Origin: JBCCXL01 sp039191605
GTDB lineage: Bacteria > Acidobacteriota > Thermoanaerobaculia > Multivoradales > JAHZIX01
Direction of reading: 5' to 3'
Assembly: GCA_039191605.1 (NCBI GenBank)
Contig: JBCCXL010000003.1
Location: 327,817 to 391,816, forward strand
Length of the DNA stretch: 64,000 nucleotides
Every line of letters begins with the position of its first letter. The stretch's first letter is position 1. Both the position numbers and the translations under genes were made by a program. The notes below the pieces were generated by a model. That model had not been told where the DNA came from. It searched no databases and saw only the letters and a program-made list of their open reading frames with translations. Positions 18,801 through 25,884 of the stretch are shown here, in pieces.

Positions 18801-20946
18801 GCCAATCGGATCGATAGGTGCCGCTGGTGGTCGGTGCCGCCAGCTGCAGGGGCAGAGTGATCTGCTGTCCCGGGCCCACCTGGGCGCTGGCGGGCAGCTG
18901 GATGGCGGAGCCGGGGTAGAAGGGATCCGTACCGCCGAGGGCGGCGAGCTCGTATCCCGCGGCCCGGGTCCAGATGCTGGTGCCGGTGTTGCGCAGGGTG
19001 ATGGCGGCGTTGGCGGTCGCGCCACAGGCCATCGCCGACGGCAGCGTCTCGGAGATCAGCTGAGCGTTGTCGGTGGTCTGACAGGTCACCGTGACCGCGC
19101 TGGAAGCGCCGCCGCCGAAGAAGTCGTTGTTGCCCTTCACCATTCGCCAGGTGGTGCTGTAGGAGCCACCGGTGGACGGTGCGGTGAGGGGGAAGTTGAA
19201 GGTGTAGTTCTGGTTGGGGGCCACGCTGCTGGGCAGCGGAATGCGGCCCGTGGGGTGGAAGGTGGTGTCGCCGCCGGGGGTCGCCAGGGCGTAATTCGCT
19301 CCCGGCGTCCAGGTGCTGGTGCCGGTGTTCTTCACCGTCACCTGGGCGTTGAAGCCAGCGCCGCAGGACAGGCTGCTGGGCAGGGTCGACGAGATCACCT
19401 GGGCGTCATCGCTGCTGGCGCAGTTGACGACGACGTTCTGGCTGACGGTGACGCCGAAGAACTCCACCAGCTCTTCCACCATGCGCCAATCGGTGAGGTA
19501 GGTCCCCGGGGCCGAAGGCGCGGTCATCTGGAAGTTGAAGGTATGAGTCTCGTTGGGCTCCACCGTCACCCCGGAGGGGATCCAGATTCGGCTGTTGTTG
19601 ACGAAGGGATCGTCGTTGCCGAGGGCGCCGAGCTTGTAGTCGCGATCGCCGGAGACCTGTCGCCAGGTGGTGGTTCCGGTGTTGCGCAGGGTGATGCTGG
19701 CGGAGTAGTTCTGGCCGCAGGACAGGGCCGTCGGCAGGTTGTGGGTCACCAGCGCCGCGTTGTTGGTCAGCGTGCAGCTGACGTTGACGTTGCTGGCCGC
19801 CACGGCGCCGAAGAAGCTCACGCCCTCGCGCACCATCTGCCAGTCGGTGACGTAGCTGCCGGCGGTGGAGGGTGCTGTGAGATCCAGCGGGAAGGTGTAG
19901 GTCTGTCCCGGCGCCACCACGACTCCGGAGGGCAGCCACACTCGGTTGCTGGAGGTCAGCGGGTCGCTGCCGCCCACGGCGGCGAGCTTGTAGCCGCCGG
20001 AGGGCAGATCCCGAGACCAGGCGGTGGTGCCGATGTTGCGCACCGTCACGCTGCCGGAGAAGTTCTGCCCGCAGGTGAGATTCGTCGGCAGCACGGCGCT
20101 CACGATCTCCGCGTCGTCGATGTCCTGACAGGTCACCGAGACGTTGCGGGAGGCGACGCCGCCGAAGAATTCGACCAGCTCCTCGACCATTCGCCAGTCG
20201 GTGAAGTAATTGCCCTCGGTGCTGGGGGCGGTCATCGGGATCGAGAAGGTGTAGTTCTGACCCGGCGACACGGTGACGCCAGTGGGCAGCCACACGCGAT
20301 GGTTGGAGGTGAAGGGATCGGCGTTATCCGGCGTTCCGAGCTTGAAGCCACCGCCCGGGAGATCCCGGGTCCAGTCGGTGGTGCCGATGTTCTTCATCGT
20401 CACCTGAGCGGTGTAGTTCTGACCGCAGGACAGAGAAGCCGGCAGGTTGTGGGAGATCACCTGAGCGCCGTTCTGGGCGGGGGTGCAGCTCACCGTGACC
20501 TGCCGCTGAACCACCGGTCCGAACCAGGCGACCCATTCCTCCACCATCTGCCAATCGGTGAGGTAAGTGCCCGGGGCGGTGGGGGCGATCATCGGCAGCG
20601 AAAAGACGTAGACCTGCCCTGGAGCGACGGTCACTCCCTCCGGCAGCCAGACCCGCTGCAGCGCGACGAAGGGATCATCGTCATTGCGCGCGCCGAGCTT
20701 GTAGCCGCCACCGGGCAGGTCTCGGGTCCAGGTGGTGGACCCGATGTTTTCTAAGGTGATGTTGGCGGTGTAGCTCTCACCGCAGGCCAACGACTGAGGC
20801 AGGTCGTAGGAAACGACCCGCGCGTTGTTGACCTGGGCGGAGGCCATCGATGGAAAGACCAAGACCGCGAGGACCACCGCTATCCAGAAACAGGATAGGG
20901 GGGAAACCAAAGGCCGGCGCGATCCCCAGGGGTGGGAGGAAGGCAT
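15895..20946 (-). CDS. Secreted protein with nine NBR1-like Ig repeats, IPT-type domains and a MepA-like (M74) murein endopeptidase domain
   Basis: 1,683 residues with a signal peptide cleaved near ASA-Q (37/38). Nine repeats of about 105-120 residues run from ~40 to ~1065. Each contains LP..L.CG......T..N.GTT.W, a proline/glycine stretch, AP...GTY.T.WRM and FG......V.C, the pattern of bacterial NBR1-like Ig domains. IPT/TIG-like segments (about 1072-1240) and a Cys-containing region follow. The C-terminal ~146 residues match penicillin-insensitive murein endopeptidase: HTSHQNGLDVD (His1593/His1596...Asp1603) and HHNHIHVRF (His1667, His1670, His1672), the LAS-type zinc ligands. MepA cleaves D-Ala-mDAP crosslinks (known for the family). 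AAGGAGATC precedes the ATG. Long adhesive repeats plus a wall hydrolase suggest an extracellular lytic factor (inference). Confidence 0.9.
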   Translation of the reverse strand: MPSSHPWGSRRPLVSPLSCFWIAVVLAVLVFPSMASAQVNNARVVSYDLPQSLACGESYTANITLENIGSTTWTRDLPGGGYKLGARNDDDPFVALQRVWLPEGVTVAPGQVYVFSLPMIAPTAPGTYLTDWQMVEEWVAWFGPVVQRQVTVSCTPAQNGAQVISHNLPASLSCGQNYTAQVTMKNIGTTDWTRDLPGGGFKLGTPDNADPFTSNHRVWLPTGVTVSPGQNYTFSIPMTAPSTEGNYFTDWRMVEELVEFFGGVASRNVSVTCQDIDDAEIVSAVLPTNLTCGQNFSGSVTVRNIGTTAWSRDLPSGGYKLAAVGGSDPLTSSNRVWLPSGVVVAPGQTYTFPLDLTAPSTAGSYVTDWQMVREGVSFFGAVAASNVNVSCTLTNNAALVTHNLPTALSCGQNYSASITLRNTGTTTWRQVSGDRDYKLGALGNDDPFVNNSRIWIPSGVTVEPNETHTFNFQMTAPSAPGTYLTDWRMVEELVEFFGVTVSQNVVVNCASSDDAQVISSTLPSSLSCGAGFNAQVTVKNTGTSTWTPGANYALATPGGDTTFHPTGRIPLPSSVAPNQNYTFNFPLTAPSTGGSYSTTWRMVKGNNDFFGGGASSAVTVTCQTTDNAQLISETLPSAMACGATANAAITLRNTGTSIWTRAAGYELAALGGTDPFYPGSAIQLPASAQVGPGQQITLPLQLAAPTTSGTYRSDWRMRGPSGFFGAAVIQDIAVTCTAGSNNAAVVSHTLPAQLACGETRSVNVTMRNTGTTTWTRDLPLGGYKLAAVDDSDPFVNNTRSWLPEGVEIAPNQNHTFTLSFTAPETPGSYLTQWRMVEEGVEFFGPTAARLIQVNCGGGGGNDAATEVSSNFPAQMSCNDSTVAFTTLRNTGTSTWGAGYRLLALGGSDPLSPVSSVPVPSGTEVDPGESYTFQIPLEAPDIAGLYSTQWRMSHDGVGGFGPVVGRDVNVSCDGNPTTDDARVIAVNAPPSADCSTTVSASITMENNGANAWSGNYRLRPTAGNPLSSTPVSVSGTVSPGQSHTFALSLNTPAQDGSYSGGWRMENASGQSFGATAVLNLPVACGGGGNNGEPEIFSLEPQQIPVNAVTRITVSGRNLVGAVVSIATEPAEPGDPVPTSFPTLNLVSGNAAGTQLVVDINTNPAGVKGFYNLVVETSEGGTGSAFRVIPVGPDVDLWTPSEPTRGRTYSLMITGVNLRGASIGSPTPGIDVFGIVTSDNRIQGFMQVASSTPVGATSLLVSNHGETVSVPITVLNGSSANYNQTMITEEAQRQASLKGELVPEIYFQDMAFDSELAVARGYLPGQKFCTITLGWEIYSYNYTIALPFDPETGLILRAILEAMGLGETIPTGVKIFSAFVNVGLELRWTCWPVSQVQICIYGNIGFEIPGLGGQILSATGCFFGGVFIPTVTTTGILGDFQWGQNQQCVSIDPITIPGDGGEQRANITMTDCCAEDLRITSSGTSFPGTIYEFNFSGSEVPVAAIEPDPATCAAPVCEHRGTPTNGSLVNDASLPNTGAGYYYFRGGDAADTDDWSCADTIHADLATVGAGWPATRPRIGIGDLSLMGGGFWGDHTSHQNGLDVDMRYVRSDGQEAPVSFNNPGTPAIYDQAATQEMVDALIAEGAVLVIVDNRSGITGAVVQYENAQHHNHIHVRFADPDGTTN

Positions 20947-21045
20947 AGTGGATCTCCTTGGCGGAGTCGCCTCTCCAGACGAGAGACAGACCCCAAGTGT
21001 TCTTCTTGCCGCAAATGCGGGTGCTTCCTATACCCACGCGCAGAA

Positions 21046-21094
21046 GCGCCCCGGACTCCCTCACGGCAATTTGCCGAAAAGGGCCGGGGCGCTA
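21046..21094. terminator. Three-tier hairpin between two minus-strand genes
   Basis: AGCGCCCCGG (21046-21055) pairs perfectly with CCGGGGCGCT (21085-21094). Nested inside are CCCT/AGGG and the palindrome CGGCAATTTGCCG (21065-21077). It lies 87 nt downstream of the CsgG/FlgO-like gene's stop. There is no long T-run, so it may act as a transcript-end stabiliser rather than an intrinsic terminator. Confidence 0.55.
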
Positions 21095-21180
21095 AGAAGG
21101 CTTGGAGAGCTGCCGGGTTCTTGGCGGCTATCTAGGCGACGACTTCGGCGGGGGACGGTAGTGGGCGAGCGTCCTGAGGC

Positions 21181-22203
21181 TCAGGGCGCTAATCGCTGAA
21201 CGGGTACCCGCAGGAAGCTCACTCGGAAGGGGAAACAGGACAGCTGGACCTCCGAGAGCAGGGTGGTTTCTGGCGGGACGCCGATGAAGTGGACCCTTAA
21301 CTCCAGCTTTTGACCAGGCTCCATGGAGACTTCGACCTTCCTCCGGCGCTGCCCATCGACCTCGAAGCCGATGGCCTTGACGGCGTCGGAGTCGACGGGA
21401 ACCACCTTGCTGGTCTTATAGACGCTGAGCTTTCGGGGATTGCCCTCGTTCTTGATCTTGAAGTTGCAGAACACCGTTTGGGCGCTGAGCTGACAGTCGA
21501 CAAGCTGAAAGTAATAGTTGGAGGCGAGGGCGGTTTCGTCGGCCTGGACGGTGGTGATCTTCCAGGTAGATCCCGAGCCTCGGGTCGGCCGTAGCTCCGT
21601 GATGAGGGCCGAGTTGATTCGGTCGTTTCTCGGCAGGCGCCGGGTCGCCGCGGCGAGGGTCTTGCCGGTTCTGATGTCGACGATCTGGAGGCTTATTTCC
21701 ACGGCCTCTCGGAGTCCGCGCAGCTCTCCGGACACCACCGCTGTGGCGCCCGACAGTGACTCATGGTCTCCGATGTCCTGGAACCAGGTTCCCCGCTGCC
21801 GTTTGCGCTCGTCGATGAGCTGAGCGAGCTGAAGATCGTCTCGCACCACCACCGAAACGTGGGGGTGGGCTGCGATGAGTCGCTCTCTCAGCGCGTCTCG
21901 CAGGCTGTCTCCGAGCTGGGTTGGTTGCCCTTCGTCGTTGAGGATTCGAGTCAACAGGAAGGTGTGCTCTTCCTCAGGGCCGCTCTGCTCCAGCATGGCT
22001 TGGACCAAGCGGTCCACAACCCGGGAGTCAGCGTCCTGAGGCTCCGTTTTAGGGGAGAAGAGGAACCATCCCAGGAGCAGACCCAGCAGCAGGCCCAAGG
22101 CAAAGGCGATAGAGATTCGGACCGCTCCAGCCCGCTGGGGCTTTCTCTCTGGGGGCAAAGGAGTATCGTGCTCTTCGTGTTTCTCGACGGTGGAGCTCGT
22201 CAT
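21181..22203 (-). CDS. Single-pass membrane protein with a CsgG/FlgO-like domain
   Basis: 340 residues. A charged N-terminus of 28 residues is followed by one strongly hydrophobic helix (29-49, ALGLLLGLLLGWFLF). The segment about 75-200 looks like the CsgG/FlgO/LpoB fold: FLLTRILNDEG, LGDSLRDALRERLIAAHPHVSVVVRDDLQ, then ATAVVSGELRGLREAVEISLQIVDIRTGKTLAAATRRL. The C-terminal part (about 215-340) is beta-rich and unassigned. It is divergently transcribed from a CHAT-protease gene, with 224 nt between starts. Both proteins are single-pass membrane proteins, which suggests they work together (inference). Confidence 0.7.
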   Translation of the reverse strand: MTSSTVEKHEEHDTPLPPERKPQRAGAVRISIAFALGLLLGLLLGWFLFSPKTEPQDADSRVVDRLVQAMLEQSGPEEEHTFLLTRILNDEGQPTQLGDSLRDALRERLIAAHPHVSVVVRDDLQLAQLIDERKRQRGTWFQDIGDHESLSGATAVVSGELRGLREAVEISLQIVDIRTGKTLAAATRRLPRNDRINSALITELRPTRGSGSTWKITTVQADETALASNYYFQLVDCQLSAQTVFCNFKIKNEGNPRKLSVYKTSKVVPVDSDAVKAIGFEVDGQRRRKVEVSMEPGQKLELRVHFIGVPPETTLLSEVQLSCFPFRVSFLRVPVQRLAP

Positions 22204-22248
22204 GAGGACAGAGATCTCCTCTCTTCCCGCTCGCAGACTACCTAGCTA

Positions 22249-22269
22249 GGCTTCGCTCGCGACGAAGCC
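22249..22269. promoter_or_regulatory. Inverted repeat in the divergent promoter region
   Basis: GGCTTCG-ctcgcga-CGAAGCC is a perfect 7-bp inverted repeat. It lies in the 224-bp space between the CsgG/FlgO-like gene and the CHAT gene and is a candidate shared operator. Confidence 0.35.
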
Positions 22270-22427
22270 CTAAGGAACGGGGAATTCCACAAGGCCGGGA
22301 TGGTAAACAGAGTAGTGGGCTGGATGCAGTAGTACGATCAAACGCGAAAACTCGGCGCAGAGGGGGCCATCCCCGGTACATTTCTTAATTGAAGTAGCTT
22401 GGTTGATGCAGCTTGATTGGAGTGGCG

Positions 22428-24182
22428 ATGCATTGGATCGATCTCATCCTGCAATTTGGACCCCGGCAGGAGCGGGAAGAGGGGCGGCAGGGCTGGACCT
22501 TGAGAGCGGAGTGGCGCGGGGAGCGGGAAGAGACGTTCTTCGAGGAGCCTTTTGACGCTCGCCAATGGCGCAGCGTAGAGCGTGCCCGAGGGCGTGATCA
22601 GCTACCTCGAAGTAAGGGCTTCCAGGGCGGACGGGGCTCCGTGGAGTCGTCGGCCCGGGATCTGGGAGAGATACTCTTTTCTGCGGTGTTCACCACCCCC
22701 GTCAGCAGGCTTTGGGAGCGAGCGCAGGAGGTTCGCCAGCGGCCGGATGAGGGAGTTCGGATAGTGATCGACCTTTCCGCCAAGGCGGCACGGAGGCTTG
22801 GAGAGCATCGCTGGGAGCTGCTGGCCGAGCCGGGCTCGAAGCGCATCCTGGCGCGGGAGAAGAACGCCGCCATCGTGCGCCGGCTGGCGTCAGCGTCGAG
22901 CCCCCTTCCGAAGGAGCCCTCGCCCTTTCGCCTGCTGGTGCTTCATGGCCCACAGCCAGAGCTGTCGGGCAACTCGGCAGATGAACCGGAGGCAGCCCGC
23001 AACGCCTGGCTATCCTTTCGGCAGGAGGCCGAGGGGATTACGGCTCTACGCTCTGCCGGCTGGGAAGTCGAGACGGTGACGGTCTCTAGTCGCCGCGAGC
23101 TGCTGCGCTCTCTGCAAGGGATCGAGCAGCGCCCGATTCACGGTCTTCACTTGATCGGCCACGGAGGCTATGACGTGACCTGGGACCTTGGCTCACTGGC
23201 TCTCGGTGGTGAGGAGGGGTCCATTGAAGATGCTGACCTCGCCCAGATGCTGCACCGAGTCGAAGGGCTGCGCTTCGTTTTCCTCAATCTATGCAGTGGC
23301 GCTCGAGGTGCCGAAAGCGGAGGCCTGGCAGCGCAGCTCAGCGCGGTAGGGATTCCCGCTGTGCTGGCTGCCGGTCGGTCTATCGGTGGCGAGGCAGCAA
23401 AAGAGCTAGCTCTCGAGTTCTACCGGGAACTCGGGCGTGGTCGGCGGCTGGTGGAGGCCCTCAGCGAAGCTCGCTTGGCGGTCGGCGGGGAGGTGGGGCA
23501 TCCGCTGGAGTGGTCTGCCTACCAACTCTTCGAGGCGGGGGAATCCATGGCTCTGGTGACTCCAGGCGAGAAGATGGGAGCCTCGGACGCGACCGTCGTC
23601 GGTACTCTCGGGTCATCCGCCGGGTCGGGGGGGCCGGCGCTGAGCTCATCACCGCCGAACTCGTTGCAGTATCGTCCGTCGGTAATGAGAGCCTTCTCCA
23701 AGGCGATAGGCGTCGGTCTCGCAACCCTCCTGCTGGCAACCTATCTTTTGTCCTATGTCGGCAGCTGGCCTCCGCGTCCGGGCTACGCTGGGGAGCTGCC
23801 CCTGCTGAGCCTGTGGCCCACTGCGGGCGATCGTACGGTGGGGGCGGGTGCCAGGGACCTTCCGGAGAAAGCTCCCCCGATCCCCTCGGCGGCTTCTGGA
23901 GATGCCGAGGCGGCGCCCTCGGAGCGACAGAATCAGCAGCTGACCCTATCCACTCGCGACAGCGAGGAGCTGTGGGGAGGCCGCTGGATTTTGAATCGCG
24001 CTCAGCTCGCGGGTCGGTGGGAGTTGAGCCTCAGCCTGCTGCTGCCGGACGGTCAGGTGGTGGAGCGCCCGATCTACGGCCCCGGCCCCCTCGAATTGGG
24101 GGAGGAGAGCCCCTGGCGGGTCTACGTCGAGCGCGTAGACCCGGCCCAGGGGGAGGCCGCGATCATCGTGTCGACTCCTTGA
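22428..24182 (+). CDS. CHAT-domain (caspase-like) protease with one membrane helix
   Basis: 584 residues from the ATG at 22428, chosen over an upstream TTG because GGAG lies 5 nt before it. Residues 165-380 are a CHAT domain: the histidine motif HLIGHGGYD (His245) and the cysteine motif FLNLCSGARG (Cys289), then GIPAVLAAGRSIGGEAAKELALEFYREL. CHAT peptidases are clan CD cysteine proteases related to caspases and separase. Residues 1-160 are an unassigned domain of the kind often preceding CHAT. A membrane helix lies at 426-446, followed by a ~135-residue C-terminal domain ending in a beta-rich segment. Known CHAT proteins act in regulated proteolysis, cell death and type III-E CRISPR (Craspase). 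There are no CRISPR genes here. It is paired divergently with the CsgG/FlgO-like gene. Confidence 0.88.
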   Translation: MHWIDLILQFGPRQEREEGRQGWTLRAEWRGEREETFFEEPFDARQWRSVERARGRDQLPRSKGFQGGRGSVESSARDLGEILFSAVFTTPVSRLWERAQEVRQRPDEGVRIVIDLSAKAARRLGEHRWELLAEPGSKRILAREKNAAIVRRLASASSPLPKEPSPFRLLVLHGPQPELSGNSADEPEAARNAWLSFRQEAEGITALRSAGWEVETVTVSSRRELLRSLQGIEQRPIHGLHLIGHGGYDVTWDLGSLALGGEEGSIEDADLAQMLHRVEGLRFVFLNLCSGARGAESGGLAAQLSAVGIPAVLAAGRSIGGEAAKELALEFYRELGRGRRLVEALSEARLAVGGEVGHPLEWSAYQLFEAGESMALVTPGEKMGASDATVVGTLGSSAGSGGPALSSSPPNSLQYRPSVMRAFSKAIGVGLATLLLATYLLSYVGSWPPRPGYAGELPLLSLWPTAGDRTVGAGARDLPEKAPPIPSAASGDAEAAPSERQNQQLTLSTRDSEELWGGRWILNRAQLAGRWELSLSLLLPDGQVVERPIYGPGPLELGEESPWRVYVERVDPAQGEAAIIVSTP

Positions 24183-24212
24183 TCGCTGGCGAAATGCTCT
24201 AGACGTGAGGCC

Positions 24213-25595
24213 TCAGCGGGCCGCGGCCTCGGAAGAAGCCTGGGGCGCCCGGAGGTCGTAGACGTAGAGCTTGTCCTGTTCCCGCAGGTAGAGGAGCCCG
24301 TGGGCGATCACCGGGTGGGGCCAGCTCTCGTGCTCGACGTTGGGAATGCGGAAGGATCCGTGCTCCCGGTAGGCCTCGGGGGTGGCTTCGGCGAGGATCA
24401 CCAGGCCGTCCTGGTAGCGCAGGTAGAGCCGGCCGTCGGCGTAGGCGATAGCGGCGGAGCTCTTGCCCTTGTTGCGCTCCGGACCCCAGGCGATCTCGCC
24501 GTCCTTGAGCCTCACCGCCAGCGGCAGGCCCTTGTTGTGGCCGGTGCCGGTGAAGACGTGGTCGCGATGGAGGATCAGGCCGCCGTGGTGGTTCTGCATC
24601 TTGTTGCCGGGCAGGAAGTAGACCTCCTCCGCCTGGATGCTGGAGCGGCCGTTCTCGCCCTTGACGCTCTGCAGGTGGATCAGCGCCGAGCCGGTGTTGT
24701 AGCCGGTGGAGGCGAAGATGTAGTCGCCGTCCACCAGCGGGGTGGCGATATTGGCGATGTCGTTGGCGACCTTGTTGTAGGCCCACAGGAACTTGCCGCT
24801 GGCGGCGTCGACGCCGATCACGCCGCGGCCGAGGAGCTGCACATATTGCTTGGTGCCCACGGCGTTGGAGATCACCACCGAAGAATAGCCGGCGCCGTCG
24901 AGGCCGGCGGGGCCGAGATCCTGTGGCAGCTGAGTGCGCCAGATTTCCTCACCGCTCTTGCGGTCGAGGGCTACCAGAGCGGCGTCGTTGGCTCCGGGGG
25001 TGACGATCACCCGATCTCCGTCCACCAGCGGCGACTCGGCGAATTTCCAGTGCACCCGGCCCTGGGCCAGCATGAGGTGGCCGCCGAAGTCCTTCGGCAG
25101 GTTGCGCTGCCAGTGGGTCTCGCCGGTGGCGGCGTCGAGGCAGTAGAGGTCACCCTCGGTGCTGAGCACGAAGACCTGGCCATCGGAATAGGTGGGGGTG
25201 GAGCGGGGGCCGAGGTAGCGATCGTCCCAGGAGGGGCCGATCTCCTTGGCCCACAGCAGCTTGCCGCTGCCGTCCTCCAGAGCGAAGGCGTGCTGGCTGC
25301 CTTCCTTATCGCCGAGGGTGAAGACCTTGCCGTCGGCCACCGAGACGCTGGAGAAGCCGCTGCCGAGGCCGGCGGCCTGCCAGGCCAGCGGCGGGCCGGC
25401 CTCGGGCCAGCTCTGCAGCAGACCGGTGCTCGGGGCTTTACCGTCCCGCTCCTGGCCCCGCCACTGGGGCCAATCCTCCGCCTCGCTCTGCTGAGGGGCG
25501 ATGGCGAGAATCCATCCTGCCGCGAGGAGCAGGGCGAGGGCCCAAACGGGCAGACGGAGCCAAGTCGAGGACTGGGTGCGAAGGGAGTGGGCCAT
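24213..25595 (-). CDS. Exported PQQ-type beta-propeller protein (BamB-like repeats)
   Basis: 460 residues. The signal segment is VWALALLLAAGWILAIAPQQSEA. The mature N-terminus, DWPQWRGQERDGK, is the hallmark of a family of PQQ-like propeller proteins in Planctomycetota and Acidobacteriota. Blade motifs recur: YCLDAATGETHWQRNLP, VALDRKSGEEIWRTQLP, IGVDAASGKFLWAYNK, AVRLKDGEIAWG and LYVYDLRAP. No dehydrogenase catalytic calcium/PQQ residues are obvious, so it is probably a non-enzymatic propeller. GAGGAG lies 6 nt before the ATG. It converges on the CHAT gene with 30 nt between stops. Confidence 0.88.
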   Translation of the reverse strand: MAHSLRTQSSTWLRLPVWALALLLAAGWILAIAPQQSEAEDWPQWRGQERDGKAPSTGLLQSWPEAGPPLAWQAAGLGSGFSSVSVADGKVFTLGDKEGSQHAFALEDGSGKLLWAKEIGPSWDDRYLGPRSTPTYSDGQVFVLSTEGDLYCLDAATGETHWQRNLPKDFGGHLMLAQGRVHWKFAESPLVDGDRVIVTPGANDAALVALDRKSGEEIWRTQLPQDLGPAGLDGAGYSSVVISNAVGTKQYVQLLGRGVIGVDAASGKFLWAYNKVANDIANIATPLVDGDYIFASTGYNTGSALIHLQSVKGENGRSSIQAEEVYFLPGNKMQNHHGGLILHRDHVFTGTGHNKGLPLAVRLKDGEIAWGPERNKGKSSAAIAYADGRLYLRYQDGLVILAEATPEAYREHGSFRIPNVEHESWPHPVIAHGLLYLREQDKLYVYDLRAPQASSEAAAR

Positions 25596-25753
25596 GGGTC
25601 TCTCCTCGAGAAAGCCGGATAGAAGTCGGTCCCGCCGACGCGCCCTGGTGAAAAGGCACGGGCGCTGGGAGTCGGGTCGACGAGGGATTGGGCCAGAGCT
25701 TATACCGAGGGGGCCGCGGCTTCGTAGTCGGCGGTGTAAAGAGTTGTGAAGAC

Positions 25754-25817
25754 GAAAAATCCCCCCGCCTGGAGATCCGCGCCGGAGGGCTACCAGCGCG
25801 TTTCCCCAGACGGGGGG
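25754..25817 (-). terminator. Rho-independent terminator of the first PKD protease gene
   Basis: On the minus strand CCCCCCGTCTGG (25817-25806) pairs with CCAGGCGGGGGG (25772-25761), 12 bp with one G-T wobble, and is followed by ATTTTT (25760-25755). The loop is about 33 nt. It lies 64 nt after the protease stop. Confidence 0.75.
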
Positions 25818-25858
25818 AGGAGGAGGACTCCCGAATGTGCTAGATCCGGAAGACCGAG

Positions 25859-25884
25859 GGGTGGGAGTTAGGGGTGGGGATTAG
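25859..25884 (-). repeat. 13-bp tandem pair spanning the protease stop codon
   Basis: CTAATCCCCACCC (25884-25872, containing the TAA stop) is followed by CTAACTCCCACCC (25871-25859), again carrying TAA. 11 of 13 bases match. Confidence 0.75.

Noticed and set aside
16267..20754. 1,495-codon open frame on the plus strand
   Set aside because: It lies opposite the NBR1-repeat gene; the translation is Gly/Ala/His-rich with no domain and arises from strong GC3 bias. The same applies to long plus frames at 1253-3724, 5312-7573, 26523-28250 and 29982-31742.
22428..24182. CHAT protease as part of a type III-E CRISPR (Craspase) system
   Set aside because: No cas7-11, CRISPR array or other cas gene in the window.
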